From assembly GCA_902571315.1 (NCBI GenBank), contig CACGBM010000002.1, forward strand, positions 18,978 through 82,977: 64,000 nucleotides of DNA, in the 5' to 3' direction. The DNA is from Rhodospirillaceae bacterium (GTDB lineage Bacteria; Pseudomonadota; Alphaproteobacteria; TMED109). This document shows positions 27,457-36,448 of the stretch, in pieces. The notes beneath the pieces are model-generated. The model searched no databases. It had not been told where the DNA came from and was given only the letters and a program-made list of their open reading frames with translations. The translations under genes and the position numbers were made by a program. Each line of letters starts with the position of its first letter. The stretch's first letter is position 1.

Positions 27457-27857
27457 GCATAAATAGAGATAAATCAGAAATAGCTGAGTCATTTAGAAAT
27501 CTTTTGCAAAAAGCCGATGAAATGGCGTTAAATAAAAAAAAAGATGACCTAATTGAAAAGTTTAATTTAGATGACAAGCATAATAATACTGAAGAGGTTC
27601 ATGTTTCTAAAATAAAAAATTCTTCTAAGGATAGATTAGGAATAAGCAATATTAGAAGAATTCCTAAAAATCCATTTAGCCTAAATAAAAAGAATAAAAG
27701 TGATGAATATTTAAAAAATAGAAAAGAGCTAATTATCAAACTTTCAATTATATTAAACAAACATATTCATTACTGGCTTCAGAAAGAAATGCCAAAGTTT
27801 TCAAAATTACAACTTGAAAAGCATATTTATAGTCTATTAAAGCATTTACAAAAATAG
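27453..27857 (+). CDS. PopZ/DUF2497-like polar scaffold candidate
   Basis: A 134-aa hydrophilic protein. Most of it is disordered and Lys/Asn-rich. The last 45 residues form helices (LNKHIHYWLQKEMPKFSKLQLEKHIYSLLKHLQK) that resemble the C-terminal oligomerisation region of PopZ, whose pattern has a Trp, a Leu-Pro and a conserved E-x-x-I helix. PopZ assembles the polar hub in Alphaproteobacteria. Similarity is short, so this is a suggestion only. It overlaps the upstream gene by four bases. Confidence 0.35.
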   Translation: MSINRDKSEIAESFRNLLQKADEMALNKKKDDLIEKFNLDDKHNNTEEVHVSKIKNSSKDRLGISNIRRIPKNPFSLNKKNKSDEYLKNRKELIIKLSIILNKHIHYWLQKEMPKFSKLQLEKHIYSLLKHLQK

Positions 27858-27874
27858 TATTTTATTGCACCTAA

Positions 27875-28972
27875 TTATACATTAACTTTATACTTTTCAA
27901 TATTAGACTCATTCCATTCAATACCTGTACCAGGAATTTCGGGAATATAGTATTTTCCACTTTCTACTCTAAAACCTGTATCTTCTAAGATTGGATTTGC
28001 CCAATCTACCCATTCAAGCCAATGAGCAGTTGGCGTTAAATTCATTAAATGAGCTGATACTTCAGGATACAGGTGTGTAGAAAATTTTAAATTATAGGCT
28101 TCTGCTATACTTGCTGCCTTTAACCAGCCACTAATTCCTCCTATTCTCATAAGATCAGGCATTATATAAGTACAAGCACTTGCATCAATTGATTTTATTA
28201 AATCATGAGGGCCATGAAAATTTTCTCCTATACAAATAGGTGTCTTTATCTTAGCGGAAAGTTTAGAACAGTCATCAAAGTTTCTAAAATTTATTGGCTC
28301 TTCAAACCAATATAATCCTATATCATCTAGAGCCAGCATACGTTTTAAAGCAGTATCATACTCATAGCAACAATTAAAATCAGACATAATAGTGATATTT
28401 TCTCCGCCTATTTTTTTTATTTTCTCAATTACATTAATATCATCTTTAATTTTATCTCTTCCTATTCTTACCTTTAAGGCATCAAAGGAGCCATTATCTA
28501 AAAGGTCATAAATTTCTTTATCAATTTTATCTAGAGGTATGAGCCAAAGTCCTCTAGAGTTATAAGTATCTAAAGCTTTTAAATCAGAGCCTAGAAGAAC
28601 GGCTAAAGGTAATTTTGCTGCTTTTGCATATACATCCCAAAAGGCAATGTCTAAAGCTGCTAACGCATAAAGACCGATACCTTGATAACCTAAAAGGGCT
28701 GTTTTATTAAAACCCTCTTTAAAAAAATCAAATGGTTTTATTTTTTTATTTAAAAATAATTTTGATAAGGCTTCTATACATTTTGATATCGTGCCTAACT
28801 GATTAACTAAATAAGGCCCTATGTAGCTTCTTCCTATTAATTCAGAATTGGTATGGATATCTATACATAAATAAGGCCAACTTTCAAAAGTTCCCAAATG
28901 AGCAATGATTGGTTTTTCTAAAGGTACGTTTACAGCTCTAATATTTATATTTTTAAAAATTAAATTATCCAC
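27875..28972 (-). CDS. Mandelate racemase/muconate-lactonising enzyme family protein
   Basis: An enolase-superfamily enzyme of 365 aa. The metal ligands are D198, E224 and E250, in SDFN, FEEP and GEN. The base positions of the mandelate-racemase subgroup are KVR at 167-169 (K167) and the D273/H300 dyad (MPDLMR, STHLYPE). These enzymes remove the proton alpha to a carboxylate, leading to racemisation or dehydration of sugar acids. The substrate cannot be read. It ends the minus-strand run after the HAD and Mo-enzyme genes, so a catabolic role with them is possible. Confidence 0.85.
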   Translation of the reverse strand: MDNLIFKNINIRAVNVPLEKPIIAHLGTFESWPYLCIDIHTNSELIGRSYIGPYLVNQLGTISKCIEALSKLFLNKKIKPFDFFKEGFNKTALLGYQGIGLYALAALDIAFWDVYAKAAKLPLAVLLGSDLKALDTYNSRGLWLIPLDKIDKEIYDLLDNGSFDALKVRIGRDKIKDDINVIEKIKKIGGENITIMSDFNCCYEYDTALKRMLALDDIGLYWFEEPINFRNFDDCSKLSAKIKTPICIGENFHGPHDLIKSIDASACTYIMPDLMRIGGISGWLKAASIAEAYNLKFSTHLYPEVSAHLMNLTPTAHWLEWVDWANPILEDTGFRVESGKYYIPEIPGTGIEWNESNIEKYKVNV

Positions 28973-28973
28973 T

Positions 28974-29591
28974 TTAAATATCCAATAATTGCTTAATATA
29001 CTTGATAGTCATATCTGTATCAATAAATTTATAAGTTTGAAAACCCAACTCTTTTGCTGGTTTTAAATTTATACCTAAATCATCTATAAATAAGATTTCT
29101 TCTGCTTTAACTTTTAATGTATTTAAAACATGTTTATATATTTTTTTCTCTGGTTTACGGATGCCTAACTTGCTAGATTCAAAAATTAAACTAAAGTGAC
29201 TCTTAATATATTGAAAATTTGTAAACTCTATATTTATAAAGTTATTAGTTAAGCATACACATTCATAAAATTTTGAGATATTTTGTAATAATTGGATCAT
29301 TTTAATGTTTGGCTTTACGTCAAGACATCTAAGTAGTTTTTTAGTATTCATATTTTTAATGCCAAATTTTTTAGCTTCTTCTTTGAATAATACAAAAAAT
29401 TCTTCAGTAGATATTTCATTTTTTTCTAGTCTTGCCCATGCATTTTCATATTTATTATTAGAATTAATTTTAACAATAGTATTTAAAACATAGTTATTAT
29501 CTTTTTCAAACTTTTGAAAGCTTTTTATTGGACTTTCTGTTAAAACACCTCCATAGTCCCATAATATTATTTTAATAGAATTATTTTTCAT
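28974..29591 (-). CDS. HAD-superfamily hydrolase
   Basis: A 205-aa phosphatase-like HAD protein. Motif I is WDYGGVLTES (D12), the DxGGVL form seen in soluble epoxide hydrolase N-terminal and related HAD families, where the second Asp is missing. A Thr/Asn motif II (LTNNF), a Lys in SKLGIRKPEKKIY and a motif IV LFIDDLGINL follow. Reaction and substrate are unknown. It overlaps the MocA-like gene by 11 bases and lies one base from the enolase-like gene, so the three are probably one transcript. Confidence 0.8.
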   Translation of the reverse strand: MKNNSIKIILWDYGGVLTESPIKSFQKFEKDNNYVLNTIVKINSNNKYENAWARLEKNEISTEEFFVLFKEEAKKFGIKNMNTKKLLRCLDVKPNIKMIQLLQNISKFYECVCLTNNFINIEFTNFQYIKSHFSLIFESSKLGIRKPEKKIYKHVLNTLKVKAEEILFIDDLGINLKPAKELGFQTYKFIDTDMTIKYIKQLLDI

Positions 29592-30192
29592 CTTTTATCA
29601 ATTCTTTATATTTTTCTAAAGTATCAATGTCTTCTAAAATATACTTCTCAGATAATATTACTTTTTTTATATATTTTTTATTTTTTTTAATTAAAAACTT
29701 AGCTCCTATATCTCCAGATATTTTTTTTAGTTCTGAAAAAAAATGGTTACTAAGAATTACAGGATTTCCAGTTTTACCGTTATATTCAGGTAAAATTATC
29801 AAAGGGGTAGAAATATCATAAAAATATTTGAACTTATCTATTAAAATGTTATAAGTTTTTGATGTAATTTTTGGCATATCAGCCAGACAAATCATTACAC
29901 CGTTACTTTTATCGTCAATCTTACTAATTCCTTTTTTTATTGAAGATGATATGCCTTCTTTATAAGAATCATTTATGATTAATGAAAGCTTAAAATTTTT
30001 TAATGCTTTAGATAATAAATTACTCTGATGTCCTAATACTATTAAAAAATCATCAATATTGGATTTATATAAATTTTTAATAGTATTTTCTATAACTGTA
30101 ATATTTTTTATTTTTAGTAATAATTTATTTCCAATAGTCATTCTTGAGGAAAGACCAGCAGCAAGTACTAAACATGTAATTTTAATATCCAT
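29581..30192 (-). CDS. MocA-like molybdenum cofactor cytidylyltransferase
   Basis: A 203-aa nucleotidyltransferase. The NTP-binding signature VLAAGLSSRM is at 9-18 and the acidic metal site is in CLADMPKI. MocA transfers CMP to molybdopterin to form the dinucleotide cofactor used by xanthine dehydrogenase and CO dehydrogenase type enzymes. That fits the neighbouring xdhC and the CoxM/CoxS genes. MobA (GMP transfer) is an alternative reading, but the context favours CMP. It sits one base from the MoeA-like gene. Confidence 0.8.
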   Translation of the reverse strand: MDIKITCLVLAAGLSSRMTIGNKLLLKIKNITVIENTIKNLYKSNIDDFLIVLGHQSNLLSKALKNFKLSLIINDSYKEGISSSIKKGISKIDDKSNGVMICLADMPKITSKTYNILIDKFKYFYDISTPLIILPEYNGKTGNPVILSNHFFSELKKISGDIGAKFLIKKNKKYIKKVILSEKYILEDIDTLEKYKELIKDEK

Positions 30193-30193
30193 A

Positions 30194-31174
30194 TTATATT
30201 TTTCTGATTATTTTCTTGAATAGGCCGCCGCACGAAAGTTCAGCAATAACTCTCTTATTAATACTAGAATCAAAACATATTCTTTCTAAAATTAGATCAA
30301 AACCGTTTCTTATAATTGATTTGGCGCACCCTGGAACCCCTATTATTTTTTTATTCTTTAGAGTTCCGTACATCAACAGATTACCAGGATCAGTTGGAGC
30401 CCCGTAAGCAATTACTTTACCTTTAGCTTTTTTTAATGCTCTAGGGATAATATCATTTTTATCAACAATAGATGTACTGCCATATAATAGTATTATATTA
30501 CTATTACTTATATTCTTAGATAGAAGAATATTTTTAATATCATTTTCATTATGTTTGCAATATAAAGTTTGTTTGAGTTTTAAATTAAAGTTTAATAATC
30601 TAGTATTAACTGAATCAATTATTTTATTATTGATTTTTAAATTTTCTTCATCTGATGATAATACTAATACAATATTTTTATTTTTAGCTTTTTTGACATT
30701 TATTAAATTAGAATACTTTTTTATATTTAGTGTTTTCCTTAAACTTTTTTGTGTTATAGCATAAGGTAAAATTTTTACATTACCAATTAATTGGTTTTTT
30801 TTAACTACCTTTAATGGTTTTAACATAGCCACTGCTAAGTCATCATTAGAAAAATTTAACCTAAAGAGTAATGTCTTATCATAATCTAGAAGACCATTTA
30901 TTTTAGAAAATAAATCTGCCCTTCCATTAACTGGTCTGTTGATTATTATATTTTTACCTATTATTAGATTTGATATATAAACGGATGCTTTATTTTCATC
31001 AATGTGCTGTGAATTTTTTTCAAAAACATATACTTCCTTTTTTCCAATATCATTTAATAATTTAATATCACTTTTATTTATAACTTTTCCTTTTTTAAGT
31101 TTAATACCTTTGATTTCTATGCTGTGAGCTAATATTCTTTTATAACTTTTATTTACTAGGATTAATTTAAGCAT
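30194..31174 (-). CDS. Molybdopterin-binding MoeA/MogA-like protein
   Basis: A 326-aa protein whose C-terminal half is a MoaB/Mog-type fold: IILLYGSTSIVDKNDIIPRAL, then YGAPTDPGNLLMYG, then IIGVPGCAKS, which resemble the pterin-binding loops of MoeA and MogA. This subgroup is found beside mocA and xdhC in CO-dehydrogenase-type clusters and is thought to help insert or present the Mo cofactor. The N-terminal half (about 150 residues) is less conserved. It overlaps the XdhC gene by eight bases. Confidence 0.7.
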   Translation of the reverse strand: MLKLILVNKSYKRILAHSIEIKGIKLKKGKVINKSDIKLLNDIGKKEVYVFEKNSQHIDENKASVYISNLIIGKNIIINRPVNGRADLFSKINGLLDYDKTLLFRLNFSNDDLAVAMLKPLKVVKKNQLIGNVKILPYAITQKSLRKTLNIKKYSNLINVKKAKNKNIVLVLSSDEENLKINNKIIDSVNTRLLNFNLKLKQTLYCKHNENDIKNILLSKNISNSNIILLYGSTSIVDKNDIIPRALKKAKGKVIAYGAPTDPGNLLMYGTLKNKKIIGVPGCAKSIIRNGFDLILERICFDSSINKRVIAELSCGGLFKKIIRKI

Positions 31175-32159
31175 TAATAGTGTTTTTAAATAAAATTATT
31201 TGAGAAATTATAGAAATCGCAATTTCTGAAGGTGTTTTTGCACTTATACTAATTCCTACAGGACCATTTAACTTTTTTAATTCATCTTCATTAATTCCTT
31301 TATTCTTAAGTCTTAATATTCTGCTATCATGTGTTTTTTTTGAGCCCAAACAACCAATGTAGAAAGCATCTGTTTTTAGTGAATATTCTAAAGCAGGATC
31401 GTCTAATTTAGGGTCATGGGTAAGAGTTACTATGGCTGTTTTTTGATCTATGATAATTTTTTTTAATGCCTCATCTGGCCATTCTTTAAATATTTTTATA
31501 CGTTTAAACTTTTTTTCGTTAAAATTACTTCTAGGATCAATAAGAAAAACTTCATAAGCCAAATGATTTGCAAAATTAATTAATGGTTCAGCGATATGTA
31601 CCGCACCAATAATAATTATCTTTGCATTACTTTGAAAAACTTTTAGAAACCACTCTTGATCTTCAAATAATATTATGCCTGATTTAACAGTATTTAAATT
31701 TATTTTAAATCTATTTTTTGATGAGCTTTTATTAGCTTTATCAATAATATCTCTTTTACCATCATTTAGTCTAGTTGCTATTACCATAATTTCGTTTTTG
31801 GCATATACATCATTTATTTTTTTTATAAAATCAAAATCTTGGTTAGAGACCTTTTCTAAAAAAACTTTTATTTTTCCGCCACATGTTAAACCTACTTCCC
31901 AAGCTTTACTATTAGCGACGCCAAATTCAAGAGTTTCAATATTATTATTTTTAATTACCTCTAAGGCTTTAGCAAAAACAAAACTCTCAACACAACCACC
32001 AGAAACTGAGCCAATGACCTCATGATCACTATTAATTGCCATTATACTTCCTACTGGTCTAGGACTAGAGCCCCAAGTTTCTATTACATTTGCAATTGCA
32101 ACTTCTTTTTTATTATTTAGCCATTCTAATATTTTTGTATATATTTCTTTTTCATTCAT
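31167..32159 (-). CDS. xdhC: XdhC/CoxF-family Mo-cofactor maturation factor
   Basis: XdhC binds and protects the Mo cofactor and aids sulfuration before insertion into the large subunit. The protein has the N-terminal XdhC segment (IANVIETWGSSPRPVGSIMAI, then GSVSGGCVESFV) and a C-terminal Rossmann domain (IIIGAVHIAEPL, then IDPRSNF). I chose ATG 32159 (MNEKEIY), matching the usual family start, over ATG 32171. It overlaps coxM by eight bases at its start and the MoeA-like gene at its end. Confidence 0.85.
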   Translation of the reverse strand: MNEKEIYTKILEWLNNKKEVAIANVIETWGSSPRPVGSIMAINSDHEVIGSVSGGCVESFVFAKALEVIKNNNIETLEFGVANSKAWEVGLTCGGKIKVFLEKVSNQDFDFIKKINDVYAKNEIMVIATRLNDGKRDIIDKANKSSSKNRFKINLNTVKSGIILFEDQEWFLKVFQSNAKIIIIGAVHIAEPLINFANHLAYEVFLIDPRSNFNEKKFKRIKIFKEWPDEALKKIIIDQKTAIVTLTHDPKLDDPALEYSLKTDAFYIGCLGSKKTHDSRILRLKNKGINEDELKKLNGPVGISISAKTPSEIAISIISQIILFKNTINA

Positions 32160-32955
32160 CTTTAAGCACATTATTTATTAATTTAGGTAGCATATTTTTA
32201 ATAATTGAAGATCTATACTCTGCACTTGCATGAATATCTGAGTTTATATTTATTTCACTCAAATCTAGTTTCTGAAAGTCGTAATCTTTTAGTTTATCTG
32301 GAGACTGATTGTTAACATCTTGTAAATAAAATACCTTATTTGCAGCACCAGTTATTGATATTGAAGCTTTATCTTTGTCAAAACTACCAAACATACCTAC
32401 TATTGCATATTTAGAGGCTTGACTAGAAATTTTTAAGTAATAAGACTTAGGCTTTATAGGAAAAGTAACTGACTTTACAATTTCGTAACTCTCTAGTTTA
32501 GTTTCAAACATATCAACAAAAAAATCTTTCGCTGATATTTCTCTAATATTAGTAGTAACTATAGCATTAAGAGAAAGAAGGGCAGCTGGGTAATCTGCCG
32601 CCGGATCAGCATTACATATTGATCCGCCTATAGTTCCACAGTTTCTTACAGCATTATCAGCAATTTTAGATGCAAGATAAGATAAACCTCTAATATTTTT
32701 TTTGATTATAGATGAATTTGCAACTTCATTATGTGTAGTTAAGGCTCCTACAATAATAGTATTTTCTGTCTTATGAATTCCTTTTAATTCTTCAATATTT
32801 TGAATATCAATCAGATCGGTAGGTGAAGATAATAATTGTTTCATAGAGGGTATTAGTGTCATTCCTCCAGATAAATATTTTGGAAATTCTTTCTCTTTAA
32901 ATAAGCTTATACTTTCTTTTAAGGATGATGGTTTATGATATCTAAATTTATACAT
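32152..32955 (-). CDS. coxM: FAD-binding (medium) subunit of a CO dehydrogenase/xanthine dehydrogenase-type enzyme
   Basis: A 267-aa FAD subunit of the molybdenum hydroxylase family. Family motifs are KYLSGGMTLIPSMKQ for the first FAD loop and NCGTIGGSICNADPAADYPAALL for the second. It passes electrons from the [2Fe-2S] subunit to a quinone or other acceptor. Its partner coxS lies 10 bases upstream. The large Mo subunit, normally next to these two, is not in the window. The substrate may be CO, an aldehyde or an N-heterocycle, so the name CoxM is by family only. Confidence 0.85.
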   Translation of the reverse strand: MYKFRYHKPSSLKESISLFKEKEFPKYLSGGMTLIPSMKQLLSSPTDLIDIQNIEELKGIHKTENTIIVGALTTHNEVANSSIIKKNIRGLSYLASKIADNAVRNCGTIGGSICNADPAADYPAALLSLNAIVTTNIREISAKDFFVDMFETKLESYEIVKSVTFPIKPKSYYLKISSQASKYAIVGMFGSFDKDKASISITGAANKVFYLQDVNNQSPDKLKDYDFQKLDLSEININSDIHASAEYRSSIIKNMLPKLINNVLKDE

Positions 32956-32965
32956 GAAATATATT

Positions 32966-33433
32966 TCAAGACATTTTTAAGAAATAAGAAATAGATTTTA
33001 CTATATTTTGATATCCTGTGCATCTGCAAAAGTTTCCATCTAAGAAATCTCTTATTTCTTTTTCTGTTGATATATTATTTTTTTTACACTCAATTGCAGT
33101 CATTATAAACCCTGGTGTACAAAAGCCGCATTGAAGACCATGATTTTCTTTAAATGCCTTTTGTACATTACTTAAATTATTTTCTTTACCAATACTTTCA
33201 ATAGTCTTTATTGATTTTTTATCACATTGAATAGCGAGTATGGAGCAAGATTTAACACATTTTTCATTCATTAAAACCATACAGGAACCACACTGTGATG
33301 TATCACATCCAATATGGGTACCTTTTAATTCAAGACTATTCCTTAAAAGGTCAACTAACAGAAGTCTGGGTTCAATGTTTAGTTTTACATTCTTGTTATT
33401 TATATTAATAACTATGGAAATTTTATCTGACAT
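32966..33433 (-). CDS. coxS: [2Fe-2S] small subunit of a CO dehydrogenase-type enzyme
   Basis: A 155-aa iron-sulfur subunit. The ferredoxin-type cluster uses C43, C48, C51 and C63 (CDTSQCGSC). The second, helical cluster uses C102, C105, C136 and C138 (QCGFCTPG, FCRCTGYQN). It carries electrons from the Mo site to FAD in coxM. The gene overlaps coxG by 11 bases and is followed by coxM. All ligands are intact, so the protein is probably functional although the large subunit gene is not adjacent. Confidence 0.92.
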   Translation of the reverse strand: MSDKISIVININNKNVKLNIEPRLLLVDLLRNSLELKGTHIGCDTSQCGSCMVLMNEKCVKSCSILAIQCDKKSIKTIESIGKENNLSNVQKAFKENHGLQCGFCTPGFIMTAIECKKNNISTEKEIRDFLDGNFCRCTGYQNIVKSISYFLKMS

Positions 33434-33980
33434 ATAATCCTATAAATAAAATAGACAAAAACAAAAAAATTAAAAAAACTAAAGCTTTTAATCTTCCAAT
33501 AATATTATTATTTATTTTATAATTTGTTTCTAGTCTAGAGTTTTTATTTAAAATTTCTCTAAAATTTTGAAAAAACAAATCTGTATTTTTTTTAACACTT
33601 CCGTCTATTAGTCTAGATCCTAATTGTGCTATTCTACCATTTATTCTGGTATCTGCATTATAATTAAGAACTGTTGTATCATCTAATTCTTTTAAAAACA
33701 CTTTAATTTTTCCTGATGCATTTCCTAATTGACCAGCATTTCCTTTTGCTTCTATTTCATAACTTACTTCTTCTATGATATTATTTATTTCAATAGTACT
33801 TCTAAAAGATGCATTTACAGGTCCTAACTTAACAAATATTTTAGCAGCAAACTTATTGTCACCTATAGCAGAAAATTCTTCGCAACCGTCTATACATTTT
33901 TTCAAAACATCGGTACTATTTAAATTTTCCCAAACTGTTTTTTTATTAGCATTTAATTCATAAGAACCACTAAACTTCAA
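33423..33980 (-). CDS. coxG: CoxG-family (SRPBCC) protein
   Basis: A 185-aa protein with the CoxG/SRPBCC helix-grip fold: MKFSGSYELNANKKTVWENLNSTD, CIDGCEEF, IDGSVKKN. A hydrophobic C-terminal segment (ALVFLIFLFLSILFIGLYVR) anchors it to the membrane. In CO-oxidisers CoxG recruits the dehydrogenase to the inner membrane. The first 9 residues start with a good ATG, and the end overlaps coxS. It supports the reading of coxS/coxM as a membrane-linked Mo hydroxylase. Confidence 0.88.
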   Translation of the reverse strand: MKFSGSYELNANKKTVWENLNSTDVLKKCIDGCEEFSAIGDNKFAAKIFVKLGPVNASFRSTIEINNIIEEVSYEIEAKGNAGQLGNASGKIKVFLKELDDTTVLNYNADTRINGRIAQLGSRLIDGSVKKNTDLFFQNFREILNKNSRLETNYKINNNIIGRLKALVFLIFLFLSILFIGLYVR

Positions 33981-33989
33981 TTTATATAC

Positions 33990-34451
33990 CTATTTATCAA
34001 TATAACTTTCTATTGGATAGCCTAGAAATAGCCAACCATCTTTGTTTTTTCCTAATATACCCTCGGGTATATGAAAAATATTTTTATAGTTTTTTTCTAT
34101 AAAATAATTTGCTGCAATCTCTGATCTAGCACCGGAGGCACATATAAAGGCAATATCAAATTCTTTATTTTTATCAAGTACTTTTTCCGTTTCTTCTACA
34201 AAATTTAAATTTTCAGAAAAATCTTCTTCATGCATATTTATTAAATAGGAGTTAGGAATAATACCAGTCATTTTCCACTCTTTTAAAGTTCTAATGTCTA
34301 TTATTTTAAGTTTATTTGATTTATAACTTTCAATTGCTTGACTAATGTTAATATTTATATCTTTCATTTTATCCTGACTACTTAAAGTATCTTGAAACTT
34401 AAAAAAAACTAAAAAAAATACTATTAATCTAAAATTAATCCTGGCAACCAT
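33990..34451 (-). CDS. Periplasmic rhodanese-like protein
   Basis: A 153-aa exported protein with an N-terminal hydrophobic segment (VFFLVFFKF) and one rhodanese domain. The active-site loop is CASGAR with nucleophile C104. DIRTLKEWKMTGIIPNSYLI is the typical entry of the fold. Single-domain rhodaneses move sulfane sulfur, or act as thiol redox proteins in the periplasm. Its start overlaps the end of the TRAP large permease gene by 28 bases, and coxG follows by nine, so it lies in the TRAP-cox transcript. Confidence 0.8.
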   Translation of the reverse strand: MVARINFRLIVFFLVFFKFQDTLSSQDKMKDININISQAIESYKSNKLKIIDIRTLKEWKMTGIIPNSYLINMHEEDFSENLNFVEETEKVLDKNKEFDIAFICASGARSEIAANYFIEKNYKNIFHIPEGILGKNKDGWLFLGYPIESYIDK

Positions 34452-35788
34452 AATGCTATATCCGGAAATTGAATAACTAAAATTAATCCTAACAATTGTA
34501 ATAATACAAATGGTATGATCCCTTTATAGATAGTTTGTATTTTTACTTCTGGAGGAGATACTCCTTTCATATAAAATAATGCAAAACCAAATGGCGGGGT
34601 TAAAAAAGAAGTTTGCAAATTAACCGCCAATAAAACTGCAATCCAAGGAACAATCATTTGACTTGGTAGATGATCGCCAAAATCTAAATTTTGCATTATA
34701 GGAGCAAACAAGGGCAAAACAATTAAAGTTATTTCCACCCAGTCGAAAAAAAACCCTAATAAAAAAACTAGTCCCATCATTACAAATAATATTCCCCATG
34801 AACCAAAACCCATTTCATTTACGAAATGATGAATAAGATCATCTCCTCCTAGTGACCTAAAAACATAAGAAAAGGCAGTAGCTCCTACAAAAATACCAAA
34901 AATCATGGCCCCGGTTAAAGCAGACCTCTCAGTTACATCTCTGAGAACATTAAAACTTAATCTTCTATTTAATATTGCTAATATTATTGATCCCAAAGCT
35001 CCTACACCAGCAGCCTCAGTAGGTGTTGCATATCCAGCAAATATTGATCCTAATACTAAAAATATTAGAGCAATAGGTGGGATAAAAGATTTTAAAATAA
35101 GAAGAGCTTTTTCCTTTTTAGTACTCGGACCAATATTTTTAGGCAAGGAGGGTGCTAATTTAGGATTCAATCTTGTTCTAAAAAATAAATAAAGAAAATA
35201 TAATGAGGCTAATAATAATCCTGGAATAACAGAAGCTACGAATAGAGTACCTACAGATATAGCTAATAAATCTGCCATAATTACTAACATTATGGAAGGA
35301 GGTATTAAAATACCTAAAGTTCCAGATGCTGCAATAGTACCGGTTGCGAGAGATTTATCATATTTTCTTTCCAACATTACTGGTAAAGCTAATAGTGTCA
35401 TCATCACGACTGACGCTCCTATTATTCCAGTAGTTGCTGCCATAATAGTTCCCATTATAGTAACGGACAAAGCTAAACCTCCAGGAACTGATCTTAGTAA
35501 AATCTGTAAAGCATATAATAAGTCTTTTGCAACACCAGATTTCTCTAACATAGTTCCCATAAATATAAACATAGGAATTGCTACTAATATTAAGTTTTCA
35601 CAAACGCCTCCCCAAATTCGTGATAGTATGTTAAAAAATTCAATGAAGTTGAAAACTTCATATGAAACGCCAATGAATCCAAACATCAAACCCACACCGC
35701 CAAGTATAAATGCAACCGGAAAACCGCTAAATAGCAGCAGTGCTAACGCAAGAAACATAAGAACAGGTAATAATGTTACAATATCCAT
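34424..35788 (-). CDS. TRAP transporter large permease (DctM family)
   Basis: A 454-aa membrane protein with about 12 helices, starting FLALALLLFSGFPVAFILGGVG and containing the family stretches GILIPPSIMLVIMADLLA and FLTPPFGFALFYMKG. It is the sodium-coupled permease of a TRAP system that takes up organic acids, mannitol-type substrates or similar from the periplasm. It lies one base after the small subunit at 35790. The solute-binding DctP component is not adjacent. The lone DctP at 51451 is a candidate but not proven. Confidence 0.9.
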   Translation of the reverse strand: MDIVTLLPVLMFLALALLLFSGFPVAFILGGVGLMFGFIGVSYEVFNFIEFFNILSRIWGGVCENLILVAIPMFIFMGTMLEKSGVAKDLLYALQILLRSVPGGLALSVTIMGTIMAATTGIIGASVVMMTLLALPVMLERKYDKSLATGTIAASGTLGILIPPSIMLVIMADLLAISVGTLFVASVIPGLLLASLYFLYLFFRTRLNPKLAPSLPKNIGPSTKKEKALLILKSFIPPIALIFLVLGSIFAGYATPTEAAGVGALGSIILAILNRRLSFNVLRDVTERSALTGAMIFGIFVGATAFSYVFRSLGGDDLIHHFVNEMGFGSWGILFVMMGLVFLLGFFFDWVEITLIVLPLFAPIMQNLDFGDHLPSQMIVPWIAVLLAVNLQTSFLTPPFGFALFYMKGVSPPEVKIQTIYKGIIPFVLLQLLGLILVIQFPDIALWLPGLILD

Positions 35789-35789
35789 A

Positions 35790-36365
35790 TTAATTGTTTT
35801 TCGAGATATATTTTTTATTTATGTAATCATTAATTAAATACTCTTTTTTACCAGTAAATACTCCATAAATGTAGATAAGATTTTTTAACAATAATGAAAA
35901 ACTTGCTAAAAGTAGAAGAAGCATTCCTATTGGAATAAATGATTTTATTATCCACCTATGAGATAATCCAGTTAAAGCAGAAGAAACTTCATTCATGCTA
36001 AAAGATCTTTGAACAAAATCAATACCAAAATAAATAACTAATATTGTATAAGGTATTAAAAATACGATTATTCCCAATGTTTCAAGAATTGCTTTAACTT
36101 TTACTGAATATTTTTCTCTTACTATTTCAATTCTAACGTGAGCATCTTTTAAATAAGCATACCCTAAAACCAACAAAAATAATGATGTATGAAGGTGCCA
36201 CTCCATTTCTTGAAGTTTTGTTGACCCCAACACAAAAAATCTTCTTGTAATTATATCAAATACGATAATTGTAATTAATGGAATAGCTAACCAAGCTCCA
36301 AACTTACCAAAGAATGTAACAACATTTTCTATAAACCTACTTAGTTTTAAAAGAAATTTAAGCAT
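35790..36365 (-). CDS. TRAP transporter small permease (DctQ family)
   Basis: A 191-aa four-helix membrane protein with the DctQ features: an N-terminal helix with a phenylalanine/lysine start, VFDIITRRFFVLGSTKLQEMEWHL and AYLKDAHVRIEIV. It forms the permease complex with the large subunit at 34424. The gene is divergent from the MFS gene at 36449, with 83 bases between the starts. No regulator motif was identified in that spacer. Confidence 0.88.
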   Translation of the reverse strand: MLKFLLKLSRFIENVVTFFGKFGAWLAIPLITIIVFDIITRRFFVLGSTKLQEMEWHLHTSLFLLVLGYAYLKDAHVRIEIVREKYSVKVKAILETLGIIVFLIPYTILVIYFGIDFVQRSFSMNEVSSALTGLSHRWIIKSFIPIGMLLLLLASFSLLLKNLIYIYGVFTGKKEYLINDYINKKYISKNN

Positions 36366-36448
36366 TCTTTATTCTATTTAATATATTAATTTAATCAAAT
36401 AAATAAATTATAAGTATGAATTTTTTTTACTTAAGGTAAGTATGTACT

